Shown here in pieces: positions 16,092-24,523 of a stretch of DNA of 41,349 nt (its first letter is position 1; each line of letters begins with the position of its first letter). The position numbers and the translations under genes were made by a program. The stretch covers positions 1-41,349 of the forward strand of contig CATLFX010000022.1 of NCBI GenBank assembly GCA_949935795.1. The letters are read 5' to 3'. This stretch comes from an uncultured Oscillospiraceae bacterium. GTDB taxonomy: Bacteria > Bacillota > Clostridia > Oscillospirales > Oscillospiraceae. The notes below the pieces were generated by a model. That model was not told the origin of the DNA, did no database searches, and worked only from the letters and a program-made list of their open reading frames with translations.

Positions 16092-16742
16092 ATGAAAAAG
16101 CATATTCTCTGCCTGGGGGACTCCAACACCTTCGGCTACTGCGCCGACCCCTCCGACTGCGCCGACGGCGGCTGCCGCTTCAACGAGGACGAGCGGTGGA
16201 CCTGCCGCCTGCAAGCCGCCCTGGGGCCGGACTACCTGGTCACTGAGGAGGGGCTGGGGGGGCGCACCACCGTGTTTCCCGACCCCCTCCACGAGTCCAT
16301 GGACGCGCTGAGCGTGCTCTACGCGCTGCTGAAAAGCCACGAGCCGGTGGACCTGCTCATCATCATGCTAGGCACCAACGACACCAAGGAGCGGCTGGGG
16401 ATGAACGCCGCCTGCATCGCCCTGGGCATGGACCGGCTGGTGCGCAAGGCTCAGGCCACCGACTGCTGGGGGGACCGCGCCCCCAACATCCTCATCGTCT
16501 GCCCGCCCCCTATCCTGCCGCTGATGGAGCAGGCGGAGTGCGGCGTTCCCATGGGCCGGGGCTGTGTGGAAAAGTCCAGGGAGCTGCCCAAATACCTCAG
16601 CGCCACCGCGCGGCAGCTGGGCTGCCACTACCTGGATGCGGCCCCCTGCCAGTTCAACCCGGTGGACGGGATGCACCTGACCCGGCAGGGCCACGCGCAG
16701 CTGGCCCAGATGCTGGCGGAGCTGACCCCCACTCTTCTGTAG
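16092..16742 (+). CDS. SGNH/GDSL-family esterase
   Basis: 216 residues, no signal peptide, so cytoplasmic. The four SGNH blocks are present: GDSN with nucleophile S11, G57 in EGLGGRTT, GTND with N96, and D192-x-x-H195 in VDGMHLTRQGH. The GDSNTFGY block resembles the arylesterase-like subgroup. Removal of O-acetyl groups from imported sialic acids or other glycans would fit its position divergent to the amino-sugar operon; that substrate is inference from context. The ATG at 16092 is chosen for AGAGGG 7 nt upstream and block I at residues 9-12. A strong terminator follows. Confidence 0.85.
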   Translation: MKKHILCLGDSNTFGYCADPSDCADGGCRFNEDERWTCRLQAALGPDYLVTEEGLGGRTTVFPDPLHESMDALSVLYALLKSHEPVDLLIIMLGTNDTKERLGMNAACIALGMDRLVRKAQATDCWGDRAPNILIVCPPPILPLMEQAECGVPMGRGCVEKSRELPKYLSATARQLGCHYLDAAPCQFNPVDGMHLTRQGHAQLAQMLAELTPTLL

Positions 16743-16753
16743 AGATCAAAAGG

Positions 16754-16780
16754 GACCGTGACGCCCCAGGCGTCACGGTC
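16754..16780. terminator. terminator between SGNH esterase and TetM-like gene
   Basis: A 12-bp perfect stem (16754-16765 with 16769-16780) and a 3-nt loop, 11 bp after the esterase stop. On the plus strand it is followed by CTCTTCT; on the minus strand by CTTTTGATCT. It can serve both converging genes. Confidence 0.8.
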
Positions 16781-16785
16781 CTCTT

Positions 16786-19380
16786 CTATCCGCTGATGAT
16801 CCGGTGGATCTCCCCCTCCGCCTGCTTGAGCTCGAACTCCAGCTCGGCGGCGGGCATACGCACCGCCCCGTGGCCCAGAATGATCATCTGCTCCAGGCCG
16901 TCGGAGGTGGCCACCCGCACCCGGTGCTCCCGGCGCTCCTTCGCCAAAGCGTAGGTGGTCTTCTCAATATACATATCCGCCGTCTCCGCCTCTTTTGTGT
17001 ACACCACCCACAGGTCCCCCATCCGCTCGATGCTGCCGGGGTTTCCCTTCACCTTGTAGGCGTCGAACACCACGATGACCTTGCACCGCTTCCACCCCTG
17101 GTAGTTGCGCAGCCGGTGGATCAGCCGCTCCCGGGCGCTGTCCAGGTCCTCCCGGCCCAGTGAGCGCAGCTCGTCTAAAGCGTGGATGATGTTATAGCCG
17201 TCCACCAGCAGGAAATCGTCGCCGTCCCGGACCTTCAGCCCCTTCCAGGGCTTGGGCTTGGGGGCGGCGCTTTTCTGCACCGGCCGGAAGGCGTGGGGCT
17301 GCTTCACCGGGCCGTAGGCCCGCTCAAAGATGGCCTCCAGCTCCTTGTCCAGCGCCGCCCGGGACTCGTAGCTCATGGCCTCCCGGCGGACGGGGGCGGA
17401 CTCGGCCTGGACGGGGCGATCCTCAGGCGGCCTCCAGCCGCTGTCCAGGTGCATGTGCTCCCGCACCTGGTCCCAGGGCACGTTGAACCCCGCCCCGTGG
17501 GCGCAGAACACCGACCCGGAGGGGTTGTCCACATCCCGGTCCGGGTCATAGCCCGCCGCCTCCACGACGGCCTCCCCGTTGTGGCAGGGCCGGTAACCCT
17601 CCACCACGCAGGAAAACCGCCCTCTCCCCCCGGTGTAAGCCGCCACCTCGGACCAGTACCCCCCCGCCTCCGACACCGGGACCGCGCCGGTGAGGACGGA
17701 CAGCTCCCCGTCTCCCTCCGGGGGCTGGAACTCCGCCCCCATCCGCTGGAGGTCGGTCATGGCCCGGCCCACGCTCCCCGTGGGCACCTCCAGCCGGAAG
17801 GCGTACCAGGGCTCCAGCAGAACGCTTTTGGCGCTCATCAGCCCCTGGCGCACCGCCCGGTAGGTGGCCTGGCGGAAATCCCCGCCCTCGGTGTGCTTGA
17901 GATGGGCCCGGCCCGTCAAAAGCGTGATTTTCATGTCCGTGATGGGCGAACCGGTGAGAACGCCCAGATGGGTCTTTTCCATCAGGTGGGTCAAAATGAG
18001 CCTCTGCCAGTTCCGGTCCAGCTCGTTTTCCGGGCAGGCGGTGTCCAGTACCAGCCCCGCCCCCCGCTCCAGGGGCTCCAGCAGCAGGTGGACCTCGGCG
18101 TAATGCCGCAGGGGCTCGAAGTGGCCCACCCCCTCCGTCGGGGCGGCGATGGTCTCCAGATACACAATGCGGCCGGGGCCGAAAGCCACCTCCGCCCCGA
18201 ACCGGCGCTCCATCAGCCGGGAGAGCACCTCCAGCTGCACCTCTCCCATGAGATGGACCCGGATCTCCCCCGGCAGCTCGTTCCACTCCACCTGGAGCTG
18301 GGGGTCCTCCTCCTCTAAAATCCGCAGCTGGGCCAGCAGGGTGTGGACGTCCCCCCCGGCGGGGGGCAGCACCTGATAGGCCAGCACCGGCTCCAGCTCC
18401 GGGCCCGCCCAGTCCTCCTCCGCCCCCAGGCCCTGGCCCGCATGGGTGCGGCTCAGTCCAGCGACGGCGCACACCGCCCCCGCCGGGACCTCCTCCGCCG
18501 GGGTGTATTTGGCCCCGGAGTACAGCCGGAGCTGGGTAGCTTTTTCCTCCCAGTCCGGGCCCTTCACCAGGTCCCGGACCTTTAAAACGCCACCGGTCAC
18601 CTTCAGCCAGCTGAGCCGCTCCCCCTTGTCGTCCCGGGAGATTTTGTACACCCGGGCGGCGAACTCCTCCGGCCAGTCCGGCTCAAGGGTGAACCGATCT
18701 AGCCCGTCCAGCAGCTCCTCCACCCCCTCCGCCCGGAGGGCGGACCCAAAATAACAGGGAAACAGCCTGCGCTCCACGATGAGGGCGGACAGGTCCCCGT
18801 CGTCCAGCGTCCCCGTCTCCAGATAGCGCTCCATCAGCTCCTCATCGCACAGGGCGGCCTGCTCCAGCAGCTCCTCCCAGCCGCCGGAGAAATCGGCGCA
18901 GCCGTCGCTCAGCCGCGCCCGCAGCTGGGCCAGCAGCTTGTCCCGGTCCGTGTCCGGCTGGTCCATCTTATTGATGAACAGGAAGGTAGGCACCTGGTGG
19001 CGCTCCAGCAGCTTCCAAAGCGTCTCCGTATGCCCCTGCACCCCGTCCGACCCGCTGATGAGCAGCACGGCGTAGTCCATCACCTGCACCGCCCGCTCCA
19101 TCTCGGCGGAAAAATCCACGTGGCCGGGGGTGTCCAGCAAGGTGATCTCGCAGCTCTTCCAGGTCATCCGGGCCTGCTTGGAGAAAATGGTGATGCCCCG
19201 CTCCCGCTCCTGCTGGTCGGTATCCAGGAAAGCGTCGCCGTGGTCCACCCGGCCCAGCCTGCGCACCCCGCCGGACAGGTACAGCATGGCCTCGGACAGA
19301 GTGGTCTTTCCCGAGTCCACATGGGCCAACAGGCCCGTACAAAGGCGCTTGATATGTTTATTTTCAAGGCTTCCAGCCAC
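16786..19380 (-). CDS. TetM/EF-G-like ribosomal GTPase fused to Rae1/YacP-like NYN nuclease domain
   Basis: 864 residues from a GTG start preceded by GGGGGTG. N-terminal GTPase: G1 AHVDSGKTT (19-27), switch RGITI (61-65), G3 DTPGHVDF (83-90), G4 NKMD (137-140), G5 GSAL (212-215). Domains II-V of the TetM/TetO kind follow, with IV-V near 410-630. The loop that in TetM carries the tetracycline-displacing YSPVST motif is different here (about 491-501, containing HLKHTEGG), so drug resistance should not be assumed. After a linker (about 650-720) comes a NYN/PIN-like domain (722-850) strongly like B. subtilis Rae1 (YacP): VDGYN (D727), VVFDAYKVKG (D773), YTKEAETADMYIEK (E799, D802) and VATSDGLEQ (D827). 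Rae1 cuts mRNA in the ribosomal A site, the same site TetM-type GTPases enter. A ribosome-targeted nuclease is therefore the inferred role. Confidence 0.88.
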   Translation of the reverse strand: MAGSLENKHIKRLCTGLLAHVDSGKTTLSEAMLYLSGGVRRLGRVDHGDAFLDTDQQERERGITIFSKQARMTWKSCEITLLDTPGHVDFSAEMERAVQVMDYAVLLISGSDGVQGHTETLWKLLERHQVPTFLFINKMDQPDTDRDKLLAQLRARLSDGCADFSGGWEELLEQAALCDEELMERYLETGTLDDGDLSALIVERRLFPCYFGSALRAEGVEELLDGLDRFTLEPDWPEEFAARVYKISRDDKGERLSWLKVTGGVLKVRDLVKGPDWEEKATQLRLYSGAKYTPAEEVPAGAVCAVAGLSRTHAGQGLGAEEDWAGPELEPVLAYQVLPPAGGDVHTLLAQLRILEEEDPQLQVEWNELPGEIRVHLMGEVQLEVLSRLMERRFGAEVAFGPGRIVYLETIAAPTEGVGHFEPLRHYAEVHLLLEPLERGAGLVLDTACPENELDRNWQRLILTHLMEKTHLGVLTGSPITDMKITLLTGRAHLKHTEGGDFRQATYRAVRQGLMSAKSVLLEPWYAFRLEVPTGSVGRAMTDLQRMGAEFQPPEGDGELSVLTGAVPVSEAGGYWSEVAAYTGGRGRFSCVVEGYRPCHNGEAVVEAAGYDPDRDVDNPSGSVFCAHGAGFNVPWDQVREHMHLDSGWRPPEDRPVQAESAPVRREAMSYESRAALDKELEAIFERAYGPVKQPHAFRPVQKSAAPKPKPWKGLKVRDGDDFLLVDGYNIIHALDELRSLGREDLDSARERLIHRLRNYQGWKRCKVIVVFDAYKVKGNPGSIERMGDLWVVYTKEAETADMYIEKTTYALAKERREHRVRVATSDGLEQMIILGHGAVRMPAAELEFELKQAEGEIHRIISG

Positions 19381-19425
19381 TTTTTCACCCCCTAATCAGG
19401 GAAGCTCCGAACACATATTAGAAGG

Positions 19426-19434
19426 ATTATAGCA
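19426..19434 (-). promoter_or_regulatory. extended -10 promoter of TetM-like/NYN gene
   Basis: Minus strand TGCTATAAT, an extended -10 element, about 46 bp upstream of the GTG start. No convincing -35 is seen, which is acceptable for extended -10 promoters. Confidence 0.55.
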
Positions 19435-19496
19435 CAAGGCAGGCCGTTAGTCGATAGGTATTTCTTTCGGGCCGCTTTTTCGCAGGTTGTAATATT

Positions 19497-19551
19497 AAAC
19501 GCGAAAGAACACGAAGCCCTGTGAACGGGGCGGTTCGGTTCTTTCGCGTTT
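19497..19551. terminator. long hairpin terminator downstream of the M20 operon
   Basis: An outer 14-bp perfect stem (19497-19510 with 19538-19551) encloses a further imperfect stem. On the plus strand it is followed by TATTTTTTAT; on the minus strand by AATATTACAACC. It lies 180 bp past the M20 peptidase stop and upstream of the TetM-like promoter. The rest of the 350-bp gap (19552-19730) is GC-rich and shows no gene or clear site. Confidence 0.75.
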
Positions 19552-19730
19552 ATTTTTTATATCATAGCAGGCCGGTTCTGGACCGGAACCGGCGGCGGGC
19601 TTATAGACCGGTTATCGCCCAGCGCCCATTTGTCAAACCCCCATCTGCCCGCCTGGAGGCTGAGTCCGCAGGCATTCAAAAGGGACGGGGCCGGCGGCGC
19701 ACACAGCGGCCCCATCCCGCTCCAAACTGG

Positions 19731-21305
19731 TTACCGCTCCTCCTGGGCGCGGATGAGGTTCTTGTAGAAGTCCACCGCGCCGGGCAGGCAGTCCACACCC
19801 ATGGTCTCGTTGAGGCCGTGCATCCCCCTCATCTGCTCCGGCCCGGCCACCACCGGGGCAAAGCGGATGCAGTTGTCGCAGATGGCCTGATAGAAGCTTG
19901 CGTCGGTGGCCCCGGTCATCACGTAGGGGCACACGGGCAGCTCGGGGAAGGTGTCGCTGATGACACGCTCCACCTGTCGGAAGGCCGCGCCGCGGATATC
20001 CACCGGCTTGGTATAATCGCTGGAGTGCATGATCTCCATCTCCAGGCCGTACTTGGCAGCCACCGCCCGGATCACCTCCAGGCTCTCCCGCTCGCCCTGG
20101 TGGGGGATGAAGCGCATATTGGCGCTGACGCTGGCCTCCTGGGGCAGGACGTTGCAGGCGTCCGACCCGGACTGCATGGTAAAGGCGATGGTGGTCTGGA
20201 GCATGGCCGCCGCCTGGGCGGAGATGGCGGGCATGACCTTTTTCATCACCGGGCCGAACAGCCACAGGTTGCCCATCACCAGCCGCAGGTGGAAGGGCGC
20301 GTAGGGCGACAGCCGCCGGAACATGGCTTTGACCTCCGGCAGGAATTTACGCCGGAAGGGGGGCCTGGTCTCCACCTCATGGACGAAGGCGGACAGCCGG
20401 GCGATGGGGGTGTTTTTCCCCGGGGCGCTGGCGTGGCCGCCGGAGCTGCGGGCGGTAAAGCGCACGTCGGCCTTGCCCTTCTCAAACACGCCCACCATGG
20501 CGAAGTTGCCCTTCACGCCGCCGATGGGGTCGGTGATGACGCCGCCCCCCTCGTCGATGACCAGGAAGGGGCGCACGTTCCGGCGCTGGAGCTCGGCCAC
20601 CAGCTTGGGGGCCCCGTCCCCCGCCCACTCCTCGGTGCAGGAGGAGGCCAGGAAGACGTCGCACTCCGGCACATAGCCCTCGGCCAGCAGCTCCTCCACC
20701 CCCTGGAAGAAGGCCATGAGGGAGGCTTTCGTGTCGAAGGCGCCCCGGCCCCAGACCTTACCGTCCACAATGGCCCCGGAGAAGGGCGGGTGGAGCCATT
20801 CGCCCTCGGCGGGCACCACGTCCTGATGACTCATAAGGACGATGGGGGCGGCGCTGGTGCGGCCCTTCCAATAGAACAGCAGGTTGCCGTCAATGACGGT
20901 CTTTTCCAGGTTTTGATGCACCAGGGGGAACAGCTTTTCCAGCTCCCTGTGGAAGGCCAGGAACTTCTCCGTCTCCTCCACCCCGGCGTGGGAGGTGGTG
21001 TCGCACTGGACCATGGCGGACAGCTTCCGGGCGTAATCCATGGCCCTGTCGTCGGGGACGGGGACGTACTGGGATTTTTTCTTCGGGGTCAGGGCGGTAT
21101 GGAGCACCGCCGCCCCCAGAGCGGTTCCCAACCCGATGCCCACTCCCGCCAGGGCCGTTTTGGCGGCTTTCGCGCAGGGGCACTGCTTCGGCGGCTCCGG
21201 CTGGCGGCGTTTGGGCACGTTTCGGGCCGCCGCCTTGTCCAGGAACAGCTCCCCGGCCTTTTTCGCGGCCATCAGGGCCAGCGCGCGCTTGTGACGTTTC
21301 TTCAT
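19731..21305 (-). CDS. membrane-anchored M20 family metallopeptidase
   Basis: 524 residues. A basic N-terminal tail (1-48) with a CPC motif precedes one hydrophobic segment (about 50-72). The M20 dizinc peptidase follows: LMSHQDVVPAEGEW (H160, D162), GRGAFDTKAS (bridging D191), TEEW (catalytic E225, ligand E226), DEGGG (D251) and GMHGLNETMG near the C-terminus. It resembles the PM20D1/carboxypeptidase S branch, which hydrolyses N-acyl amino acids or short peptides. The ATG overlaps the preceding membrane-protein gene by 4 bp (ATGA), coupling the two. Last gene of the aconitase-X operon, so it likely supplies or processes that pathway's substrate. Confidence 0.88.
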   Translation of the reverse strand: MKKRHKRALALMAAKKAGELFLDKAAARNVPKRRQPEPPKQCPCAKAAKTALAGVGIGLGTALGAAVLHTALTPKKKSQYVPVPDDRAMDYARKLSAMVQCDTTSHAGVEETEKFLAFHRELEKLFPLVHQNLEKTVIDGNLLFYWKGRTSAAPIVLMSHQDVVPAEGEWLHPPFSGAIVDGKVWGRGAFDTKASLMAFFQGVEELLAEGYVPECDVFLASSCTEEWAGDGAPKLVAELQRRNVRPFLVIDEGGGVITDPIGGVKGNFAMVGVFEKGKADVRFTARSSGGHASAPGKNTPIARLSAFVHEVETRPPFRRKFLPEVKAMFRRLSPYAPFHLRLVMGNLWLFGPVMKKVMPAISAQAAAMLQTTIAFTMQSGSDACNVLPQEASVSANMRFIPHQGERESLEVIRAVAAKYGLEMEIMHSSDYTKPVDIRGAAFRQVERVISDTFPELPVCPYVMTGATDASFYQAICDNCIRFAPVVAGPEQMRGMHGLNETMGVDCLPGAVDFYKNLIRAQEER

Positions 21306-21994
21306 TTGTCGCTCGACTTCCTTTCATGGCGGTATAGGATCCAGGTGATGGCAATGGCCATAGCTCCGCTGGGAATAATCATGAAGCTGGTGGAGCCGGT
21401 AAGACTGGGTACCAGGATAAACAGCAGACTCATGACCACCAGCGGCGTCACAGCAATCTTCATGTTGCCCCGGAAATATTTGTAGGCCATGGCCCCGAAC
21501 AGCGCCGGGACCACGTTGGCAAAGGCGGGCTGGAGCACCTCGCTTTGCAGAATGGGCTGGAGGGGTACCAGCAGGAGCACCCCCAGGGCCAGCACCAGGA
21601 TGGTCACCAGGGAGGACGCCGCGATGGACAGGGTGGAAATCACCTCGTTCTCCGCCGTCCCGGTCTTGGCCCCCACCATGTCCCGGGCACTGATGGCACA
21701 GGGGATCTTCATGTTGATGAGATTGCCGGTGATAAAGGCCAGGTAACCGCCCCCGGCCCCCAGCATAGGGGTGTAGATCAGGTATTCTGCCACGCCGCTG
21801 ACCATCCACACCAGGCCCACGGAGACGAAGCCTTTGGCCACCGCGCCCACGTCGGGCATGGCCCCCAGGATGACACCCAGCACAAAGGGCGCGCCAACGA
21901 GTAAGACGAGGGTGATAACGCTCACCACCCGGCCGATGATGTGGGTGCGCTCGTTGTAGCGCTCAAAGACCGCCCGTTTTTCCTGTTCATTCAT
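21302..21994 (-). CDS. polytopic membrane protein, putative transporter subunit
   Basis: 230 residues, hydrophobic, with about six membrane segments. I do not recognise a named family with certainty. Notable segments are EYLIYTPMLGAGGGYLAFITGN (in two parts) and the charged ISARDMVGAKTGTAENEVISTLSIA loop region, both looking functional rather than structural. It is always read with the DUF5058 gene here (15 bp upstream) and overlaps the M20 gene by 4 bp. The pair looks like a two-subunit transporter for the substrate of the neighbouring enzymes. This is inference from topology and operon position. Confidence 0.65.
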   Translation of the reverse strand: MNEQEKRAVFERYNERTHIIGRVVSVITLVLLVGAPFVLGVILGAMPDVGAVAKGFVSVGLVWMVSGVAEYLIYTPMLGAGGGYLAFITGNLINMKIPCAISARDMVGAKTGTAENEVISTLSIAASSLVTILVLALGVLLLVPLQPILQSEVLQPAFANVVPALFGAMAYKYFRGNMKIAVTPLVVMSLLFILVPSLTGSTSFMIIPSGAMAIAITWILYRHERKSSDK

Positions 21995-22009
21995 GTGACG
22001 GCCCCCTTC

Positions 22010-22768
22010 CTAGACGGCCAGCCGCAGCAGCACCGCCGCGGCCATGCCCACCAGCATACTGCCCGCGATAGAGAAGCTCTCCAGCCAGGCCATGCCCTTT
22101 TTCTCCGACAGGTAGACGCACCCGGCCATAGTCAGGGCGGACACCCCCGCCACCGCCAGGGGCGTCCAGTCCCCGGAAAAGGTAAACAGCCCCTCCCCGG
22201 ACACGAATCCGCCAATGTAGCTTCCCACATAGGCGCAGATCAGGCCGATGAACATGGCGGTCATGGCCTTATCGCCAAAGCCAGCCGCCCCGCCTCCGCC
22301 GGAGGAGCCCGACCCGCCCAGCTTTTTCAGATACCGCTTGCTGAACAGGGTGGACAGCAGCATCCCCCATATAATGCACACGCTCATCAGCAGGGCGATG
22401 GTGGTGAAGGCCCGGGGCGTCATCTCGGCGGCGGACAGGGAGGACATGCCCACCTGCTCGGCGGCGGCCTGGGCCACCTGGGTCTCGTAGTGGAGGGCTC
22501 CCACCACCGACAGCCTCAGCCAGGGCCAGGGGGTGCCCAGACTGCCGGACAGGGCGATGACCCCCAGCAGGATGCCTATGCTGGGCAGGATGGTAAAGGT
22601 GACGCTGGAGGTGATGACCCGGCGCATTTTGGTTTTGTCCATGCCCAGGGCCACCCCGGCCCGCCAGGCCCGGATCATAAACACGACGCAGATCACGGCC
22701 ACAAAGGCGACGATGCCGCCGCACACGGCGTAGATCGCGGGGCCGTTCAGTTGGGATAATATCGTCAT
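22010..22768 (-). CDS. DUF5058 family membrane protein
   Basis: 252 residues with six or so membrane segments. The stretch MRRVITSSVTFTILPSIGIL followed by LGVIALSGSLGTPWPWLRLS matches what I know of DUF5058. A Gly/Ser-rich hinge (SGSSGGGG) splits it near residue 155. The ATG at 22768 is chosen for GGAGG 5 nt upstream and because longer frames run into the aconitase-X small-subunit gene. Function unknown; with the next membrane protein it may form a transporter serving the aconitase-X pathway. Confidence 0.72.
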   Translation of the reverse strand: MTILSQLNGPAIYAVCGGIVAFVAVICVVFMIRAWRAGVALGMDKTKMRRVITSSVTFTILPSIGILLGVIALSGSLGTPWPWLRLSVVGALHYETQVAQAAAEQVGMSSLSAAEMTPRAFTTIALLMSVCIIWGMLLSTLFSKRYLKKLGGSGSSGGGGAAGFGDKAMTAMFIGLICAYVGSYIGGFVSGEGLFTFSGDWTPLAVAGVSALTMAGCVYLSEKKGMAWLESFSIAGSMLVGMAAAVLLRLAV

Positions 22769-22779
22769 AGGCTCCTCCG

Positions 22780-23229
22780 TCAGATGATCTGGACCCTGCC
22801 GTCGGGCAGCACGTTGATGGTCATACCGTCCTGGACATAATTCAGAAACTCCTCCCCCAGGCTGTCCACCACCGGCATGGAGGTATGGTCCCCCTCCAGC
22901 CACACATCGGCCAGCACCGCCCCGGCGGCGGCCAGGGAGTCGATGGGCTCGGAGAACAGCAGGCAGGCGGGCTGACGGCCCATGGAGCAGGCGCAGTACA
23001 GCACCAGACCCCCGGTGGTGGAGCCGATGGTCCGGGGCAGGCACAGGGCTTTGCCCGCCATCTCCTTGCCATAGAGGTCGGGGTTGTTCTGGTCGCCGCA
23101 GGTGGCCTTTTTGTCGCCAAACTGCAAAGCCTTTTGGAAAGAGGCCAGGGTATTCAGCCCTCCGTGGGATACCAGGGCTTTTGCTGTGAGTTTTCCCGGA
23201 GATACCACCCGTCCTTGAAACTCGCGCAT
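22780..23229 (-). CDS. aconitase X small subunit (DUF126, swivel domain)
   Basis: 149 residues. The swivelling domain of aconitase X, encoded separately from the large subunit as in type II members. Recognisable parts are the N-terminal GKLTAKALVSHGGLNTLASF, LPRTIGSTTGGLVLYCA and SEPIDSLAAAGAVLADVW. Its ATG lies 1 nt beyond the large-subunit stop, so translation is coupled. Bacterial aconitase X enzymes characterised so far are cis-3-hydroxy-L-proline dehydratases; archaeal ones are mevalonate-5-phosphate dehydratases. The former is likelier here. Confidence 0.88.
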   Translation of the reverse strand: MREFQGRVVSPGKLTAKALVSHGGLNTLASFQKALQFGDKKATCGDQNNPDLYGKEMAGKALCLPRTIGSTTGGLVLYCACSMGRQPACLLFSEPIDSLAAAGAVLADVWLEGDHTSMPVVDSLGEEFLNYVQDGMTINVLPDGRVQII

Positions 23230-23230
23230 C

Positions 23231-24514
23231 TCAATTGCCCCCTTTCGTGATTTGGACCAGAATCTCGTCGTCGGTGTAATAGCGGGCCGTGGTGTAGGTG
23301 CGCAGCTTGTTGCTGGAGGTGATGACGGGCATTTTGCCGCTGAGGGGGTTGTTCATGTACATCAGCGGGCAGATATAGCTGAGGATGACGCCGGTTTGTT
23401 TCAGCCGTTCCGCATAAGGCGTGGCCTCAAACTCCTTAATGACCGCCGGAGCGGCGGTAAACACAGTGGGGATGACCACCTTTTTCTTCCCGGATTCCTT
23501 CAAACCCCGCTCCACCCGCTGGGTCCAGGTGGTGAGCTGCTCCAAACTCATGTGGGGACAGCCCATGAAGCACAGCTTGGGTTTGGCGTTCTTGTTCTTC
23601 CACACCAGCGGGTAGCTGTCGTACACCCGCTGGAGCTCCGCGTCGTCCACCACGTAGACCTGGGCGTCCTCCGCCACCAGCTCCCGGCCCAGCCGGACCG
23701 CCTCGGGGGTAATGCCCTCCACGTGGTACAGCCCCACCGCGCCATTGGAGGCCGTGGCCGCGCCAAAATCCTTGAGGTAGGTTTTCGCCCCGTCGTCCAG
23801 AGTGCCCAGCCACTGGTCCAGCCCCACGATATAGGGCACGTCCTCCATGACCTTCATGCCGATGGCGGAGCCCAGCAGCTGGGCCTCCGGCTTTTTGGTG
23901 GTCTTGATCTCCACCACCCACGTCGCCTTTCGGCCCTCGTCGGTGAGCAGTCCGAAATTCGGCACATAGCCCACCACCGAGCCCATCAGATCAATGATGC
24001 CCGAATTGCGGTTGCACCGGGCCCCTAAAACGGAATTGGCGTAGACCACGGCAGAGGACTCCGACCAGGACAGGATATCCCCCTCTTTGGGGGTGTTGCC
24101 CACCTGGTCCATGTAGCAGGCGCAGGTAAAGGCGTCCTTGTCCATCAGTCCCAGCTTTTGGAGCTGTTCCTCATAAAAATCCTGCTTGGTGTACATGAAG
24201 TTCTGAAACACGAAGTTTTGCAGGAAGGAGCTGGGGACGTTTTTATCCAGCGGCCGGGGGTCGGCGGAGAATTTCTGCTGAGACGCCGCGCCCTCAGCGA
24301 TGAGTTTGTCCATCAGGTCATATACCGGCCCCAGGGCCTTCAACCCGAAGGAGGTGACCAGGTGGTTGTACTGGCTGGTGACGGGAACCATGGAGTCCGC
24401 GCCGAACAGCTCACCGTAGCGCACCAGGGTCTCCATCACCTTGGCCAGAGTCTCGCCCTTTTCGCCATCTAAGATGGCCTGTTGTTCGGCGGTCAGCTTC
24501 ATTTTTTCGCTCAT
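23231..24514 (-). CDS. aconitase X large (catalytic) subunit (DUF521)
   Basis: 427 residues. Conserved aconitase-X signatures include WSESSAVVYANSVLGARCNR (150-169), GLDQWLGTLDDG, and C319 in GCPHMS with C382 in ICPLMYMNNPLSG as likely iron-sulfur ligands; C167 in GARC is a further candidate. Expected reaction: dehydration of a hydroxy acid, probably cis-3-hydroxy-L-proline to pyrroline-2-carboxylate. It follows the flavoenzyme gene by 9 bp and precedes the swivel subunit. No frameshift or lost motif seen. Substrate assignment rests on family knowledge; the operon partners (OYE-type reductase, transporter-like genes, M20 peptidase) do not match the classical proline-racemase-linked clusters. 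Confidence 0.88.
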   Translation of the reverse strand: MSEKMKLTAEQQAILDGEKGETLAKVMETLVRYGELFGADSMVPVTSQYNHLVTSFGLKALGPVYDLMDKLIAEGAASQQKFSADPRPLDKNVPSSFLQNFVFQNFMYTKQDFYEEQLQKLGLMDKDAFTCACYMDQVGNTPKEGDILSWSESSAVVYANSVLGARCNRNSGIIDLMGSVVGYVPNFGLLTDEGRKATWVVEIKTTKKPEAQLLGSAIGMKVMEDVPYIVGLDQWLGTLDDGAKTYLKDFGAATASNGAVGLYHVEGITPEAVRLGRELVAEDAQVYVVDDAELQRVYDSYPLVWKNKNAKPKLCFMGCPHMSLEQLTTWTQRVERGLKESGKKKVVIPTVFTAAPAVIKEFEATPYAERLKQTGVILSYICPLMYMNNPLSGKMPVITSSNKLRTYTTARYYTDDEILVQITKGGN

Positions 24515-24523
24515 ATGCCCTCC

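Noticed and set aside
16786-19380. Tetracycline resistance gene call
   Set aside because: Overall similarity to TetM is real, but the drug-displacing loop is replaced and a nuclease domain is fused; a resistance call is not supported.
19521-21485. An open frame of 654 codons antisense to the M20 peptidase gene
   Set aside because: Low-complexity His/Gly-rich translation opposite a gene with complete M20 motifs.
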